In this document: positions 11,087 to 20,970 of the stretch, piece by piece
Position numbering within the stretch: the stretch's first letter is position 1
Layout: the number at the start of each line of letters is the position of its first letter
Assembly (NCBI GenBank): GCA_036346375.1
Contig: CM070515.1
Coordinates: 10,810,423 to 10,874,422 of the forward strand
Length of the DNA stretch: 64,000 bases
Source of the DNA: Guadua angustifolia
Lineage: Eukaryota > Streptophyta > Magnoliopsida > Poales > Poaceae
Reading direction: 5' to 3'
Notes under the pieces: generated by a model
The model's input: only the letters and a program-made list of their open reading frames with translations
The model's database searches: none
What the model was told of the DNA's origin: nothing
Made by a program: the position numbers and the translations under genes

Positions 11087-14000
11087 TCAACTGGAAAATA
11101 TCCTGGTTGGCGTTAACTTTGTTTCGAAAAATTCTGGCGTTTCGCTCTTTCCACCACTGCCAACATGTGAGAGTGATCGAGTTCTAACGCCTTCTGAAAT
11201 CTTGGGTCGTGATTTGCTCGTTGAAAGCACCAATCTTCGAAAGTGACCGCTCGTTCCCAATTGTTTGGCTGGAGCGATGGTAGCCTTGCCCATGCAGCCA
11301 CTAATTCCCACAAGCCCCGAATTTGCGGGCACTCAATGAAGAGGTGGTACACGGTTTCAAGGTTTCGGCAGCACATTGGGCAAAAATACTGGTTTGGCCA
11401 CCCCCTGCGTTGTAGTCGTTGTGTTGTCCATAGTCGGTTGTGATGGGTAAGCCATAGAAAAACTTTGCATTTTAGCGGTGCCCACGCAGACGGTCGTGGC
11501 ATGAAAAGTGCGGCGATGCTTCTGTGAACTGCATTCGATATCTTGTGACGAGGCCGTAGATGCGAAGGATGATTGAGTCCATGATATGGCATCTCGATCC
11601 GAGGCCGTAGCTCGGGGGTGGATTTTGGCCTGATTGGACATATTGGAGCACCAAGCGGGAGTTAGGTTGTGCCGAATATCTCGGATCCAATTGTTATTTG
11701 ACAAGGCGTCTGCGACGGAGCGAGACTTCCGCTTGGAGTGTTTGAAGAGTTCCGGCGCTAGGTGTGAAGGGGCCGCACCTTGTAGCCATCTGTCAGTCCA
11801 GAAGATTGCTATCTGGCCGTTTCCGATGGTGATGGTGGTGGCCGCTGAGAAAAGCCGTTTGTCGGTTCGATCGCATGGCGTGGACATATCAATCCATGGC
11901 ACGTCAGGTCACCCACACTGCACCATAGCCATCGCAGGCGGAATGCCCTAGCGAATCTGTCTAGGTCGAGGACACCCAATCCCCCCTTATCGTACGGGCG
12001 GCAAACTGTCGACCAGCGAACTTTGAAGTTCCCTCCATGAATTTCTCCGCGTCCTGCCCATAGGAATTTTCTTCGCATCTTGTCAATGTCTAAAATGAAC
12101 TTTTTTGGAGTCTTGATTCTTTGTGGCGCGGTAAATGGGGATGGAGGTGAGGACCGACTTTACCAAGGTTAGTCGCCCCCCCATTGTGAGATGATCTGCC
12201 TGCTAGGATGCTAGACGCTGCGCGACTTTGTCATGAATAGGCTGCAGGTCAGCGCATCGCAGGCGTCCGAGAGTTAGCAGCATGCCTAGATATTTCATAG
12301 GGAAATTCACAATTTGTCCCTGAAAAGGCTGCAGGATGCTTTGAAGGTTTAGATGTTGTCCTCTGATCGATGCTATAGAACTCTTGTGCAAGTTGATTCG
12401 GAGACCAGACGCTTGGCCGAATTTGGTGAGGATATGTATGACTGCCTCCAGGTCGCTTCTGACTGGGTTTAGAAAAATTACCGCGTCGTCCGCGTAAAGG
12501 GAGAGCCTGAGAGACGGCGCATGGCCACTTAGAGGAGATAGGACCCCATCTTGAGTTGCTTTTGCGAGGATGTAGTGCAGCGGGTCAATAGCTAACAGGA
12601 AGAGGTAGGGCGATAGTGGGTCGCCTTGTCTGAGTCCTCGTTGGTGCTTGAATTGAGGACCCGGAACCCCGTTGAGGAGAACTGACGAAGCGGATGTCGC
12701 GAAGGAGTTTGATATTCATTGACGCCATCGAGGGCCGAAGCCTCGAGATTGCATGAGGTCCAGTAAGTATTCCCATGATACCGAGTCGAAAGCTTTTTCG
12801 ATATCTAACTTGAGCATCAGTGCCGGTGTATGGTTTCGGTGGTAAGATGTTATATGGTTCTAGACCCAAAGAAAATTTTCTTGGATGCATCTTCCTTTTA
12901 TGAAGGCGGTCTACGAAATCGACACAAGAGATGCTATTTGTCTGGAGAGGCGCTGAGCTAGAACTTTTGAGAATATTTTTGCGAACGAGTGAATGAGGCT
13001 GATCGGTCGATAGTCTGCAACACTGACGGGTGCATCCTTTTTGGGGATGAGCACAATGGAAGCTGTGTTTAAAATTCAAAAATCAGGAAAAGAGCCGGAC
13101 TGGAGGAAAAGAAACGTATCCATGATGTCTTGCTTGATAATTGACCAGCAGTGTTTGTAGAAAGTTCCTGTGAATCCATCCGGGCCTGGGGCTTTCTCCG
13201 CTGGCAGCAAGGAGATTGCCTTCTCGACCTCATCCTTAGTGAATGGCATATCGAGGCCAGCAACATCGTGGTTCGGGATGTTTAGGCATGGCCAATTGAT
13301 CACATTAGAGCGGTTGGCTTTTTCTCCCAGTAGCGATGTGAAGTGTTGTAGCAACACCTGCTCTTTGTCGCTATGCCGGGTGACCGTCCCTTGAGGCGTA
13401 TTAAGGGACTGAATGAAGTTTTTCCTTCGACGGCCGTTTGCTCTTATGTGGAAATATCGGGTATTTGCGTCCCCTTCCTTGAGCCAACAGATCCGAAAAG
13501 CCTGTCTTTTGCGAGCTTTTTCAACCGCTGCTAAGCCGAGCACCCTTAACTTGAGTGCATTTCGTAGAGAGCGCTCGGCCTGGGTGAGATCCCTTGTCTC
13601 CTTAGCTGAGTCAAACCGTAGGATTATGGAGTTTGCAAGGTGGAATTGGAGCTTCGCATTGCTCAATATGGAGGTGCTCCATGCACGGAGAGCTGATGAT
13701 GCAGCCCGCAGCTTGAGTGCTAAGCGCTTCAGAGGGTTAGGGTGACTCGGCGGGTCGGACCATGCTCGCTCGACCGTCTGCAGGAAGCCCGGGAGTCATG
13801 GCCAGAAGTTTTCAAATCTAAATAGTCGCGGTTTGCGGGGGCCGCAGTGGCTTGCTAACAGCAGCGGGCTGTGATCAGACATAGAGGAGGAAAGGGCTTG
13901 CAACAAATGGTCGGAGAACATGATGTCCCATTCTGGGTTGCAGAACACGCGGTCGAGCTTGACTAGCGTTGGACGGCTTCGCTCGTTGCTCCAGGTATAC

Positions 14001-14440
14001 CTCCTATTCTGGAGCGACACTTCCTTGAGGCTGCAGCGGTTGATCGTCGCCCGGAACTGAGCCATTAATCGGTGATTTAGGTTGTTGTTATTCTTATCTC
14101 TAGCCTCACAGATCAGGTTGAAATCTCCTAGGACCAGCCAAGGCGATCGGGGGTTTGGCGCAGTGAGATCAATTCTTGCAAGAAAGTGGTTTTGTGACGG
14201 TCTTCGATGGCCCATATACATGATCGATGAGAAAGATGAGCTATCTTGGAGTAGATGACTTGTCTTTGTCAAGGAGTATTCTCGGACGATGGCGCGCGAT
14301 TCACAACTTGTCGACTATCCCATAACATTAGCACCCGCCCCTCACACCTTGCGCCAAGAACACGCACCGCTTGCAAGGCGCTGACCGCCAATTTCATGGA
14401 TTAACTGCTGGTCGATGCTTTGCAGTTTTGTTTCTTGGAA
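11087..14440 (-). pseudogene. LINE ORF2 (copy 4), multiply frameshifted
   Basis: Read on the minus strand, the order is: QETK endonuclease motif (about 14430), GDFNLI and the SDHSP motif (13800-14272), APGPDGFTGTFYKHC of the RT (about 13150-13200), the YADD box at about 12478-12507, NFPMKYLGM (about 12300) and a zf-RVT C-terminus (11113-11592). At least six frame changes separate these blocks, so it is dead as annotated. The catalytic YADD itself is preserved. Confidence 0.85.
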
Positions 14441-14452
14441 AACAGTCGTGTG

Positions 14453-15100
14453 CAGGGGCGGAGGGAAGGGGGGGCTGGCAGGGGCCTGGCCCCCTAACCA
14501 AAATAAGGTTTAAGAAATAGTAATTAGTAGTAGTTAGCATTAGCAAATAACAAATAAAGTCTAGTCCATTCTCAATAGGTAAAATTTTTATTTTTCTCAA
14601 CTTGATGTATGCAATGCTTAATTTCTCTTGCTAACTTAACAAATGGACTATATAAAACAGGTAAAACTTCACATTATTCAATGGTTGATAGGCTGTTACG
14701 ATTGGTCATAACTCTTCTAGTGTCAACAGCAACCACAGAGCGAGTATTTTCAGCTATGAAACTTGTCAAGACCCGCCTTCGAAATAAAATAGGAGATGAC
14801 TTTCTTCGACATTGCGTGATAGTTTACATTGAAAAAGAACTAGTGGCGAAAATTAGTTCAGATGAACTTATTGACTAAATTATGATCTTCTAGGTAGTCG
14901 TAGAACTAAATTTAAGTTAATAGAGATGTAAGTTTCTTATTCTAAAAAATATGTCATATTTTTCTTATGTGGACATATGGTTATGCTATTTTTAAATTTA
15001 AATGCATCGATATTTCTATAATATTTTTTTATGGATACTATGATAATTTTTAGTTGGTCCACATGATCCCCCTTAACCCGAAATCCTGGCTCCGCCCCTG
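14453..15100 (+). mobile_element. hAT transposon, internally deleted, 8-bp TSD
   Basis: The 648-bp element has 11-bp terminal inverted repeats (CAGGGGCGGAG at 14453 and its complement ending at 15100). It is flanked by a perfect 8-bp direct repeat gtcgtgtg at 14445-14452 and 15101-15108, the hallmark of hAT transposition. It keeps only the last coding part of the transposase (14609-14878). It is inserted in the endonuclease region of LINE copy 4, so it is younger than that LINE. Confidence 0.93.
14609..14878 (+). pseudogene. hAT transposase C-terminal dimerisation domain fragment
   Basis: An open frame of 89 aa reads TTERVFSAMKLVKTRLRNK and then a short acidic tail before the stop. This is the conserved hAT C-terminal dimerisation motif, as in the ZMYM1/TTF-type transposase-like proteins of plants. 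The zinc-finger and RNase-H-like catalytic regions are missing. It cannot move itself; a dimerisation-only peptide could in principle interfere with a full transposase, but that is speculation. Confidence 0.85.
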
Positions 15101-15202
15101 GTCGTGTGTCTGGCCCATCTGTTGGCTACGTTGAATCCACATGTTGTATAACTGAATGGTCCTTCTCTCCACTTTTGTGCGTGTGTGTTTGTGAGTTTCC
15201 AG

Positions 15203-15367
15203 GAAAATTTTCTGGGTGAAATGTTGCATGTCATGCTATTAATTCTGAGGATGAGGTGATGCTGAACGCACTACCTGCAGGTACGGTTAGCAATGGCGAC
15301 GTTGAAGAGCGAGTTAGGCAGATGCAACGCAACCTCAAGGGTCAAGCTAAGAAAGCACGAAATTAAG
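15203..15367 (+). pseudogene. second exon relic of the broken gene
   Basis: It follows a tttccag acceptor and ends at AAG|GTTTGT. In the phase set by the exon at 10300-10415 it reads GKFSG*NVACHAINSEDEV, then LNALPAGTVSNGDVEERV and RQMQRNLKGQAKKARN*. It has one early TGA and a TAA at the very end. Long coding-like text with splice-like borders supports a true former exon. Family unknown to me. Confidence 0.45.
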
Positions 15368-15432
15368 GTTTGTGACGTTAATCTCCCACTACTTTTCCTC
15401 GTTCGAAAACTTTGACCCTTTTCCCTCTCTAG

Positions 15433-15540
15433 TAAGCAAAAAGGCATAGACCCTGAGGAGCAAATGGAGCAGGCACTTTCAGACTTTCTATCAGACAAGG
15501 CATTACCTGACTGCAGAATGGTACTAGAAAAGAGACTTTT
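15433..15540 (+). pseudogene. third exon-like relic
   Basis: After a ctctctag acceptor-like string, one frame reads QKGIDPEEQMEQALSDFLSD and continues KALPDCRMV. It is hydrophilic and acidic and looks coding. Its phase does not join cleanly to the previous exon, which fits decay. Downstream text loses coding character. Confidence 0.4.
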
Positions 15541-16133
15541 TACCATGCTAGGGAGTTACCAAAATTTAAATTAAGGTATTAACAGGATGTTTTTGGCACC
15601 TCTATTTTTAATTTTTTTATCTGTTAGTACTATCTCTGTACAATTTTGACACCTCTTAAGAATAGTAAAAAGTCTCCCTAGAAAGACAAGGCAGTGACAT
15701 GAACGTATAGCACTGCACTTTACTACGAACCAGCACATGCAGCAGATAGGCGCCATTGAAGCGCCTCCATAACACGCTCGGAGTAGGAAAAGAATCGGAG
15801 GGTCCGAACGCAAAGAGAGGCGTTGCTGTTAGGCGTACGCCATCAATTGGGGGGGGGACAGACATCGTGTGTTGCATCGGTCGGTTTCAGATCATTTTCT
15901 TCTTGTCTTTTTGGCCGTGCAGCTCGGAACAAATTCGACAGCAGCCTTCCGTTCTACTCACGCGTGCACGGCTGGGCTGATAATATGGAGGGATCGGGTG
16001 CTGAACAGCGAGCGGATGGGACATCGCGCGTCACTCACCGCCGAGAGCAGCCGGCTGGCTCGACTGCAGACTCAAGAATTGACAAGAATTAGCACGCGTG
16101 CCACCCGTGAAAGCCGAACGTTTTTCTTGTGAT
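15541..16133. other. upstream region of the carboxylesterase gene
   Basis: No gene is seen. The part from about 15750 becomes GC-rich and CpG-rich, as expected for a grass promoter. A run of nine G lies at 15849-15857. The short open frames here are not supported. Confidence 0.4.
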
Positions 16134-16141
16134 TATTTATA
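16134..16141 (+). promoter_or_regulatory. possible TATA box of the carboxylesterase gene
   Basis: TATTTATA lies 182 bp before the start codon in an otherwise GC-rich leader. A weaker alternative (cttaaaagc) lies near 16188. No transcript evidence is available. Confidence 0.35.
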
Positions 16142-16322
16142 CGGCACGAACACAAGCCGGCCATCACGCCACGCGTGTAGCGCGCAGCTTAAAAGCCCGC
16201 CCGTCCATCCCATTCCAAATCCCAACCACCATAGCCGCACCCGCCGCACCGCGGACTCGCCTCGCCTCGCCTCCTGTCGCGTACTCGCGTGTGCAAGAAA
16301 CAGAGCTAGCCGAGCGGGAACC

Positions 16323-17299
16323 ATGGACGACACCACGGCCGCCGACGTTGACGCCACCGCGCGCCCACCCCCGAACAAGTCGACCAACCTCTTCATGAAG
16401 ATCGTCGTCCACCCGGACGGCACCGTCACGCGCCCCTTCGTCCCCACCGCCCCGGCCTTCGACGCCGGCCAGGCCGTCTCCAGGGACGTGCCCTCGACGC
16501 CTCCCTCGGCACGTTCCTCCGCCTCTACATCCCCAACCCCGTCCCGCCGTCGCCGTCCAAGCTCCCCGTCATCCTCTACTTCCACGGCGGCGGCTTCGTC
16601 GTTTTCTCCGCCGACACCGAATTCTACCACGCCTCCTGCGAGGCCATGGCCGCGGCCGTCCCCGCCATCGTCGCCTCCCTCGACTACCGCCTCGCGCCCG
16701 AGCACCGCCTGCCTGCCGCCTACGACGACGCCGTCGCGGCCATGCTGTGGCTGCGGGACGCGGCGGCCGCGGACCCCTGGATCGCCGCACACGGTGACCT
16801 TTCCCGGTGCTTCGTCATGGGCAGCAGCTCCGGTGGAAACATGGCGTTCAACGCCGGTGTCCGGACCAAGAGCCTTGACCTGAGCCCCGTCGCGGTGCGG
16901 GGACTCATACTGCACCAGCCTTATCTCGGCGGCGTCGAGCGGACGCCGTCGGAGACGAAATCGGAGGAAGACATCATGCTGCCGCTGGAGGCCAACGACA
17001 AGCTCTGGAGCCTCGCGCTGCCGGTGGGCGCGGACCGAGACCACGAGTTCAGCAACCCGGTGAAAGCGTTGGCCTCGGAGGCGGTGAGGGGCCTGCCGCG
17101 GTGCCTGGTGTCCGGGAGCGATGGCGACCCGCTGATCGACAGGCAGAAAGACTTTGTCCGGTGGCTGCAGGAGCGCGGCGTGGAGGTCGTCGCCAATATC
17201 GAGGGCGCGGGGTTCCACGCCGCGGAGCTCTTCGTGCCGGAGAAGGCCGAGGAGCTGTTCGCGGCGGTGCGCAGGTTCGTCTACACCGGCGGCGCTTGA
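16323..17299 (+). CDS. carboxylesterase, CXE/HSR203J-like alpha/beta-hydrolase (single exon, one-base frameshift)
   Basis: Plant CXE proteins are soluble serine esterases of the hormone-sensitive-lipase type that hydrolyse small carboxylic esters; GID1 and tuliposide-converting enzymes are relatives. The ATG at 16323 has a good context (aaccATGGA). The N-terminus reads MKIVVHPDGTVTRP, the usual CXE opening. Near 16490 one base is missing from a C run (GTGCCC then TCGAC), moving the rest to the next frame, which stays open to the TGA at 17297-17299. With that base the protein would be 325 aa, a normal length. Visible motifs: oxyanion hole HGGGF (about 88-92), nucleophile elbow GSSSGG (Ser about 169), acid in SDGDPLID (Asp about 269) and GAGFHA (His about 299). 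As written it is broken after about 56 codons. Everything else is intact, so either a very recent pseudogene or a consensus error is likely. The long antisense frame is a GC-rich shadow. Confidence 0.88.
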
Positions 17300-18213
17300 T
17301 GCGCGCGGATGCATGACGGCATCATCGTCGGGTTGACCGTTGACTTGATCATGTGAAGTTTGTGACTTTGTGGGGGCAATAATTCGCCACTGTTGATGAC
17401 GTGGTGTACTGCCGTACTGGTGCGAGTGAGTGTGCGTATCAACGAACATTGAATATTGTTATGGTTAAAATGATCTTGTCAGTTGATGTTCATGGGTCCT
17501 ACTAAACGAACGGATGTAATTAATTATGGGAGTGTGCGGTACTTGAACGGAACCAAAACTAGCTCACGGAGCTTTGTTGAGTGTGCAGTGCGAGCAAGGT
17601 TCTCCCATCTTAATCTACCCTTCAAAAAATCTTGATCTATCCACAGAGATTATAGATAGAAATAAAATCTATCTTTTAAAATTTCTCGGTCTATTTACGA
17701 GAATTCTAGTTATCTCCCAAATAAGCCATTTAGCCATAAAGTTTCATTTTTAGTGCACGACTGTTTCATGGCTTCTTTTTCTTCGCTCGCTAAATAGCAT
17801 ATATTTCAAAGACACCATCCCTCATTGATACGAGGAGTAGGCACACTGGCGTATGGGAAGATTATGCACCAATCTCCAGGAACAATTTAGGCCATTGGAT
17901 AGTGATTGTAGCCACATGCACTCGTGGTAAAACTGCATTCGCATAACCATGGATGTCCTTCATTGAAACAAGTAGGGACACTGGCGCACGCAGGACCGAT
18001 ATCCTCCATCCTTTTTCTATTCTATACAGCAATACAGTGCATTAGAATTCCTGATCTTTGATTGGCTGTTTGACTCGCGTTTATATTCTTATCTCTCAAG
18101 GGTGATTAACTACTGTAGAGAGTTTGAGCCATATGCAAGTTAAGTGTATGTTAGCTACACCGTTGATGATGGTTGTCCAGGGTGGTGTTTGGTTAAACAG
18201 ATAAGGAAAGATG
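17300..18213. other. CXE 3' flank, no gene seen
   Basis: AT-leaning spacer. Short diverged repeats (cactggcgtatggg near 17848, cactggcgcacgcagg near 17970) occur, but no gene or classifiable element was found. Confidence 0.4.
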
Positions 18214-18748
18214 CACTACTAGAGAAACGATCTTTCATACCGATTCATCAGTCCCGATTAGTCACGAACCGGGACTAATAGTAGCAACGATCGGTTAAGT
18301 GGCTACTAGGCTAAAAGCGTGATTTTTCGCTCACATTAGTCGGTTAGTGCCATGAACCGGAGACGAAGATCTTAGCGAACGGTATGCGGGCACACATTAG
18401 TCGGTTAGTGTTCTGAACCGTACTAAAAATAAGCTTTAGTCGGTTAGTATTCGAACCGGACTAAAATACCTTTAGTCGGTTAGTATTCTGACCGGTACTA
18501 AACTCGTTCAACATACTTTAAAAGAATGCATATCCTAGTCTATTCAATACACGTGAGTGGGTGGGTTAGTAGTGTCTGTGGTGGCATGCAGGAGGTTTGA
18601 GTTCGAGTCTTGAGTTAAATCATAATTTTTTGATATGCGAGAAGGCAGGGACTAAAGTCACAGACCTTTAGTCCGGATAAACTATCGGTTTGGTAACAGG
18701 GACTAAAGCCGATTACCAGCAGGACTAAAGCCCATTTGTGTAGTAGTG
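18214..18748. mobile_element. CACTA-type MITE, 3-bp TSD
   Basis: The 535-bp element begins CACTACTAGAGAAA and ends with the complement of CACTACTACACAAA. It is flanked by a 3-bp direct repeat atg (18211-18213 and 18749-18751), the expected duplication size for CACTA (En/Spm) elements. The interior has at least four subterminal copies of ttagtcggttagt (about 18337, 18396, 18433, 18471) and ggactaaag motifs on the right side, as expected for transposase-binding repeats. No transposase gene is present. Confidence 0.88.
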
Positions 18749-18751
18749 ATG

Positions 18752-19027
18752 GGATATAGCTATCTATAGATTTAGAATCATCAAATTGTTTGGATGAGTG
18801 AATGAATGAGATATGGTCATCCAGTTTTTAAAAATATTCCCATAAATGCTAGATAGATCCATCCAAAGAAAAGGCTAGATGTGCTCATCCAGTTTGTTAC
18901 ATCAAGAGGTGTACTCGATCAAATTTAAATTTCGCCGAAGTGTACTCGATTAAAATTAAATTTCGATCAAATTATGATCAATTTTTTCCAAAAATTCAGA
19001 AATTGTCCGAAAATTTAAATTTCGGGG
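18752..19027. other. AT-rich spacer, no gene seen
   Basis: Short AT-rich sequence with repeats of aaatttcgatcaaatt type. No gene is recognised. Confidence 0.35.
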
Positions 19028-19393
19028 CATATTTGGTGCAAATCACCCTTACCGTGAAAACTCCATAAAAACCACCCGTAAAAGTTTTGAAAAATTCTCA
19101 AAACATTACCATATGTAGGGGAGGTAAGTTTCTACAATCCTACAAAATTTGAAGATGAAACTCAATCGCATTTGAAAGATATGACTAAATAGTAATTTTT
19201 CACTGTTTAGCACTATTTATTTTGCTGTTTGTCTTTTTCATATCTTTCAAATACGATTGAGTTTCATTTTCATATTTTGTAGGATTGTAGAGGCTCACCT
19301 CCCCTACATATGGTAATTTTTGAGATATTTTCAAAAATTTTACGGGTGGTTTTCATGGAGTTTTCATGGTAAGGATGGTTTGCACCACATATG
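19028..19393. mobile_element. 366-bp foldback (near-perfect palindromic) MITE
   Basis: The left arm starting catatttggtgcaaatc at 19028 is matched by the complement of the right arm ending at 19393. Similarity runs through cctaccccacc-like, ctacaatcctacaaaat and gaaactcaatcgtatttgaaagatatg blocks almost to the centre near 19205. The arms are about 160 bp each. Transcribed RNA would fold into one long hairpin. No convincing target-site duplication was found, so the superfamily is open. Confidence 0.85.
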
Positions 19394-19790
19394 TAGCCTT
19401 TAAATTTTAATCAAATTTTATCCAAAAGTTCAACTTTTGTTAGAAAAATAAAATTTCACTCAAATTTTGTCCAAAAATTCAAATTTCTATAAAATTTTAT
19501 CCAAAAATTCAAAATTTAGTCAGATTTCAGTCCAAAAGTTTTAAAGCAGAATTTGAAACCTTGATTATAACTAGCCTATCGATCCTCATCTATTTAACTA
19601 AACAAAAAATTAGCTCATCTTATCTATTTTCATCCATCAAACCAAACAAAAAATTAGCTCATCCCTATCCACCCGATCAATCAGACACATGGAAAGCTCT
19701 ATCCCATCTAAGCTAGATGATCATATCACATTCAATCACATCCCGGCAATCAAACGCACACCAAACAACGCCGTGAGCCCGTGAGCATGG
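19394..19790. other. AT-rich spacer, no gene seen
   Basis: Contains diverged short repeats (ttttgtccaaaaattcaa type; ttagctcatcctatc type near 19600-19660). No gene. Confidence 0.35.
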
Positions 19791-20743
19791 ATTCAAAATT
19801 CTTCAGTGAAATTTCACTGAAATTTTGGATTTTGGGCCCCCACGAGATCTAAATTACCAGTCAGATAAAAAATTTGAAATTACTACAGTAATTTCATTTT
19901 TTTCGACGAAATTTCACTCAAACCGCGAATTTTCATGTAATTAGTCTAGATTTTGATGTTTTATGGTAGGATTTGACTTCAATTACATCAATAACTCATA
20001 AGAAAGTGATCTTTGATGATAATTTGTAGAAAATATTATTTTTTTGAGATATTTTAAAATTTGGTAGAAAAACTTTTGGAATTTTATAAAATTGTAGAAC
20101 CTTTATCACGCTATGAAAAAAAATTATGGTACTATCTTAAGAAGTCTAGGATCAAACAGGGATTTTTTTAAATATTTTAACTTTATTTGTTATGTTTTAA
20201 AAATGAAAAATAGAATTAGCACAAACGAAGCAGTAAAGGTTTCAGAATTTTATAAATTTATTAAAGTTTGATCATCATTTGAAAATTTTATGGTAATATT
20301 AGTGATGCATCAAAACTATTCAAAAATATTTTCAAAATTTTCTAACATGGTTTAAACCATTTTTCATTCAGTTGAAATTTGTCGGTCGGCCTTCAATTGC
20401 ACTGTATGAATTTTTAAAAATTTATGTGTCTTGATCATCATATACAAATTTTATGATAACATTACTGATGCATCATAACCATGCACAAAAAAATTCAAAA
20501 TTTTATAACATGGTTTGAACTATTTTTCATTCTGTTCAAACTTGCTGTCACCGTTTTATCAGGACAGTAGCAATTTTCGAATTTTTAAAAATTTCTCAGA
20601 CTTGATAATCATCTAAATTTTTTATGAGAACATCACTGTTGTGTCAGAAACCTTTTCATAATTTTTTGACATCGTTTGTAACATTTTTCGTTCAGTTGAA
20701 TTTTGACAAAATTTTAGCAATTTCATCCGAAATTCGGTCTAAA
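19790..20743 (+). repeat. AT-rich dispersed repeat, copy A (continues at 39468)
   Basis: Starts near gattcaaaattcttcagtgaaatttcac and contains a diverged internal tandem unit whose core (gatcatcat...aattttatg...cat) recurs at about 20270, 20433 and 20604, spacing 163 and 171 bp. The same family occurs at 41045-42790 (same strand), 43720-44230 and 53544-54010 (opposite strand). LINE copy 3 inserted in this copy: the text up to 20743 continues at 39478 after removal of the insertion. No protein coding is seen. Confidence 0.7.
20734..20743. repeat. target-site duplication of LINE copy 3 (left)
   Basis: tcggtctaaa occurs here and again at 39468-39477, immediately outside the two ends of LINE copy 3. 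This fixes the ends of the nested block. Confidence 0.8.
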
Positions 20744-20970
20744 TTTTTTTGAACGAACAGCAAGAGAATTGCTGTAAATTTTATTAAGAAGAAAAGAGCA
20801 GGGAGAAGACCCAGATTTTTTGGGGGAAAATCCAGGAAAAAACCTCACAACACAAACCGAAAAACTACCACAGAAAAAACCGCCACCCTACTGAAAGCAG
20901 AAAGAAACCTTACAATAGCTGCAATACAACTGCAATAACACAGAAAAAACCGAGTAAAAATTGGACGAAA

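Larger units (their letters stand above)
10864..15190 (-). mobile_element. degenerate LINE, copy 4 (approximate 5' end), carrying a hAT insertion
   Basis: A minus-strand LINE whose poly-A shows as a T run at 10864-10872. The endonuclease, RT and zf-RVT regions are spread over several frames. Near 14424-14440 the minus strand reads FQETKL, the start of the endonuclease, immediately left of a hAT element at 14453-15100; a few more LINE codons can be read beyond it. The true 5' end lies somewhere between 15109 and about 15200. The copy is diverged from copies 1 and 3. It sits between two exon-like stretches of a broken gene. Confidence 0.85.

Noticed and set aside
14440..15180. Sense reading of the hAT flanks as a host exon (DALQFCFLENSRV...)
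   Set aside because: The antisense strand reads FQETKLQSID, the conserved start of the LINE endonuclease, which explains the sequence better.
16133..17449. 438-aa minus-strand open frame over the carboxylesterase
   Set aside because: It is the mirror of a GC-rich coding sequence, low in complexity and without any domain; the plus strand has the full esterase motifs.
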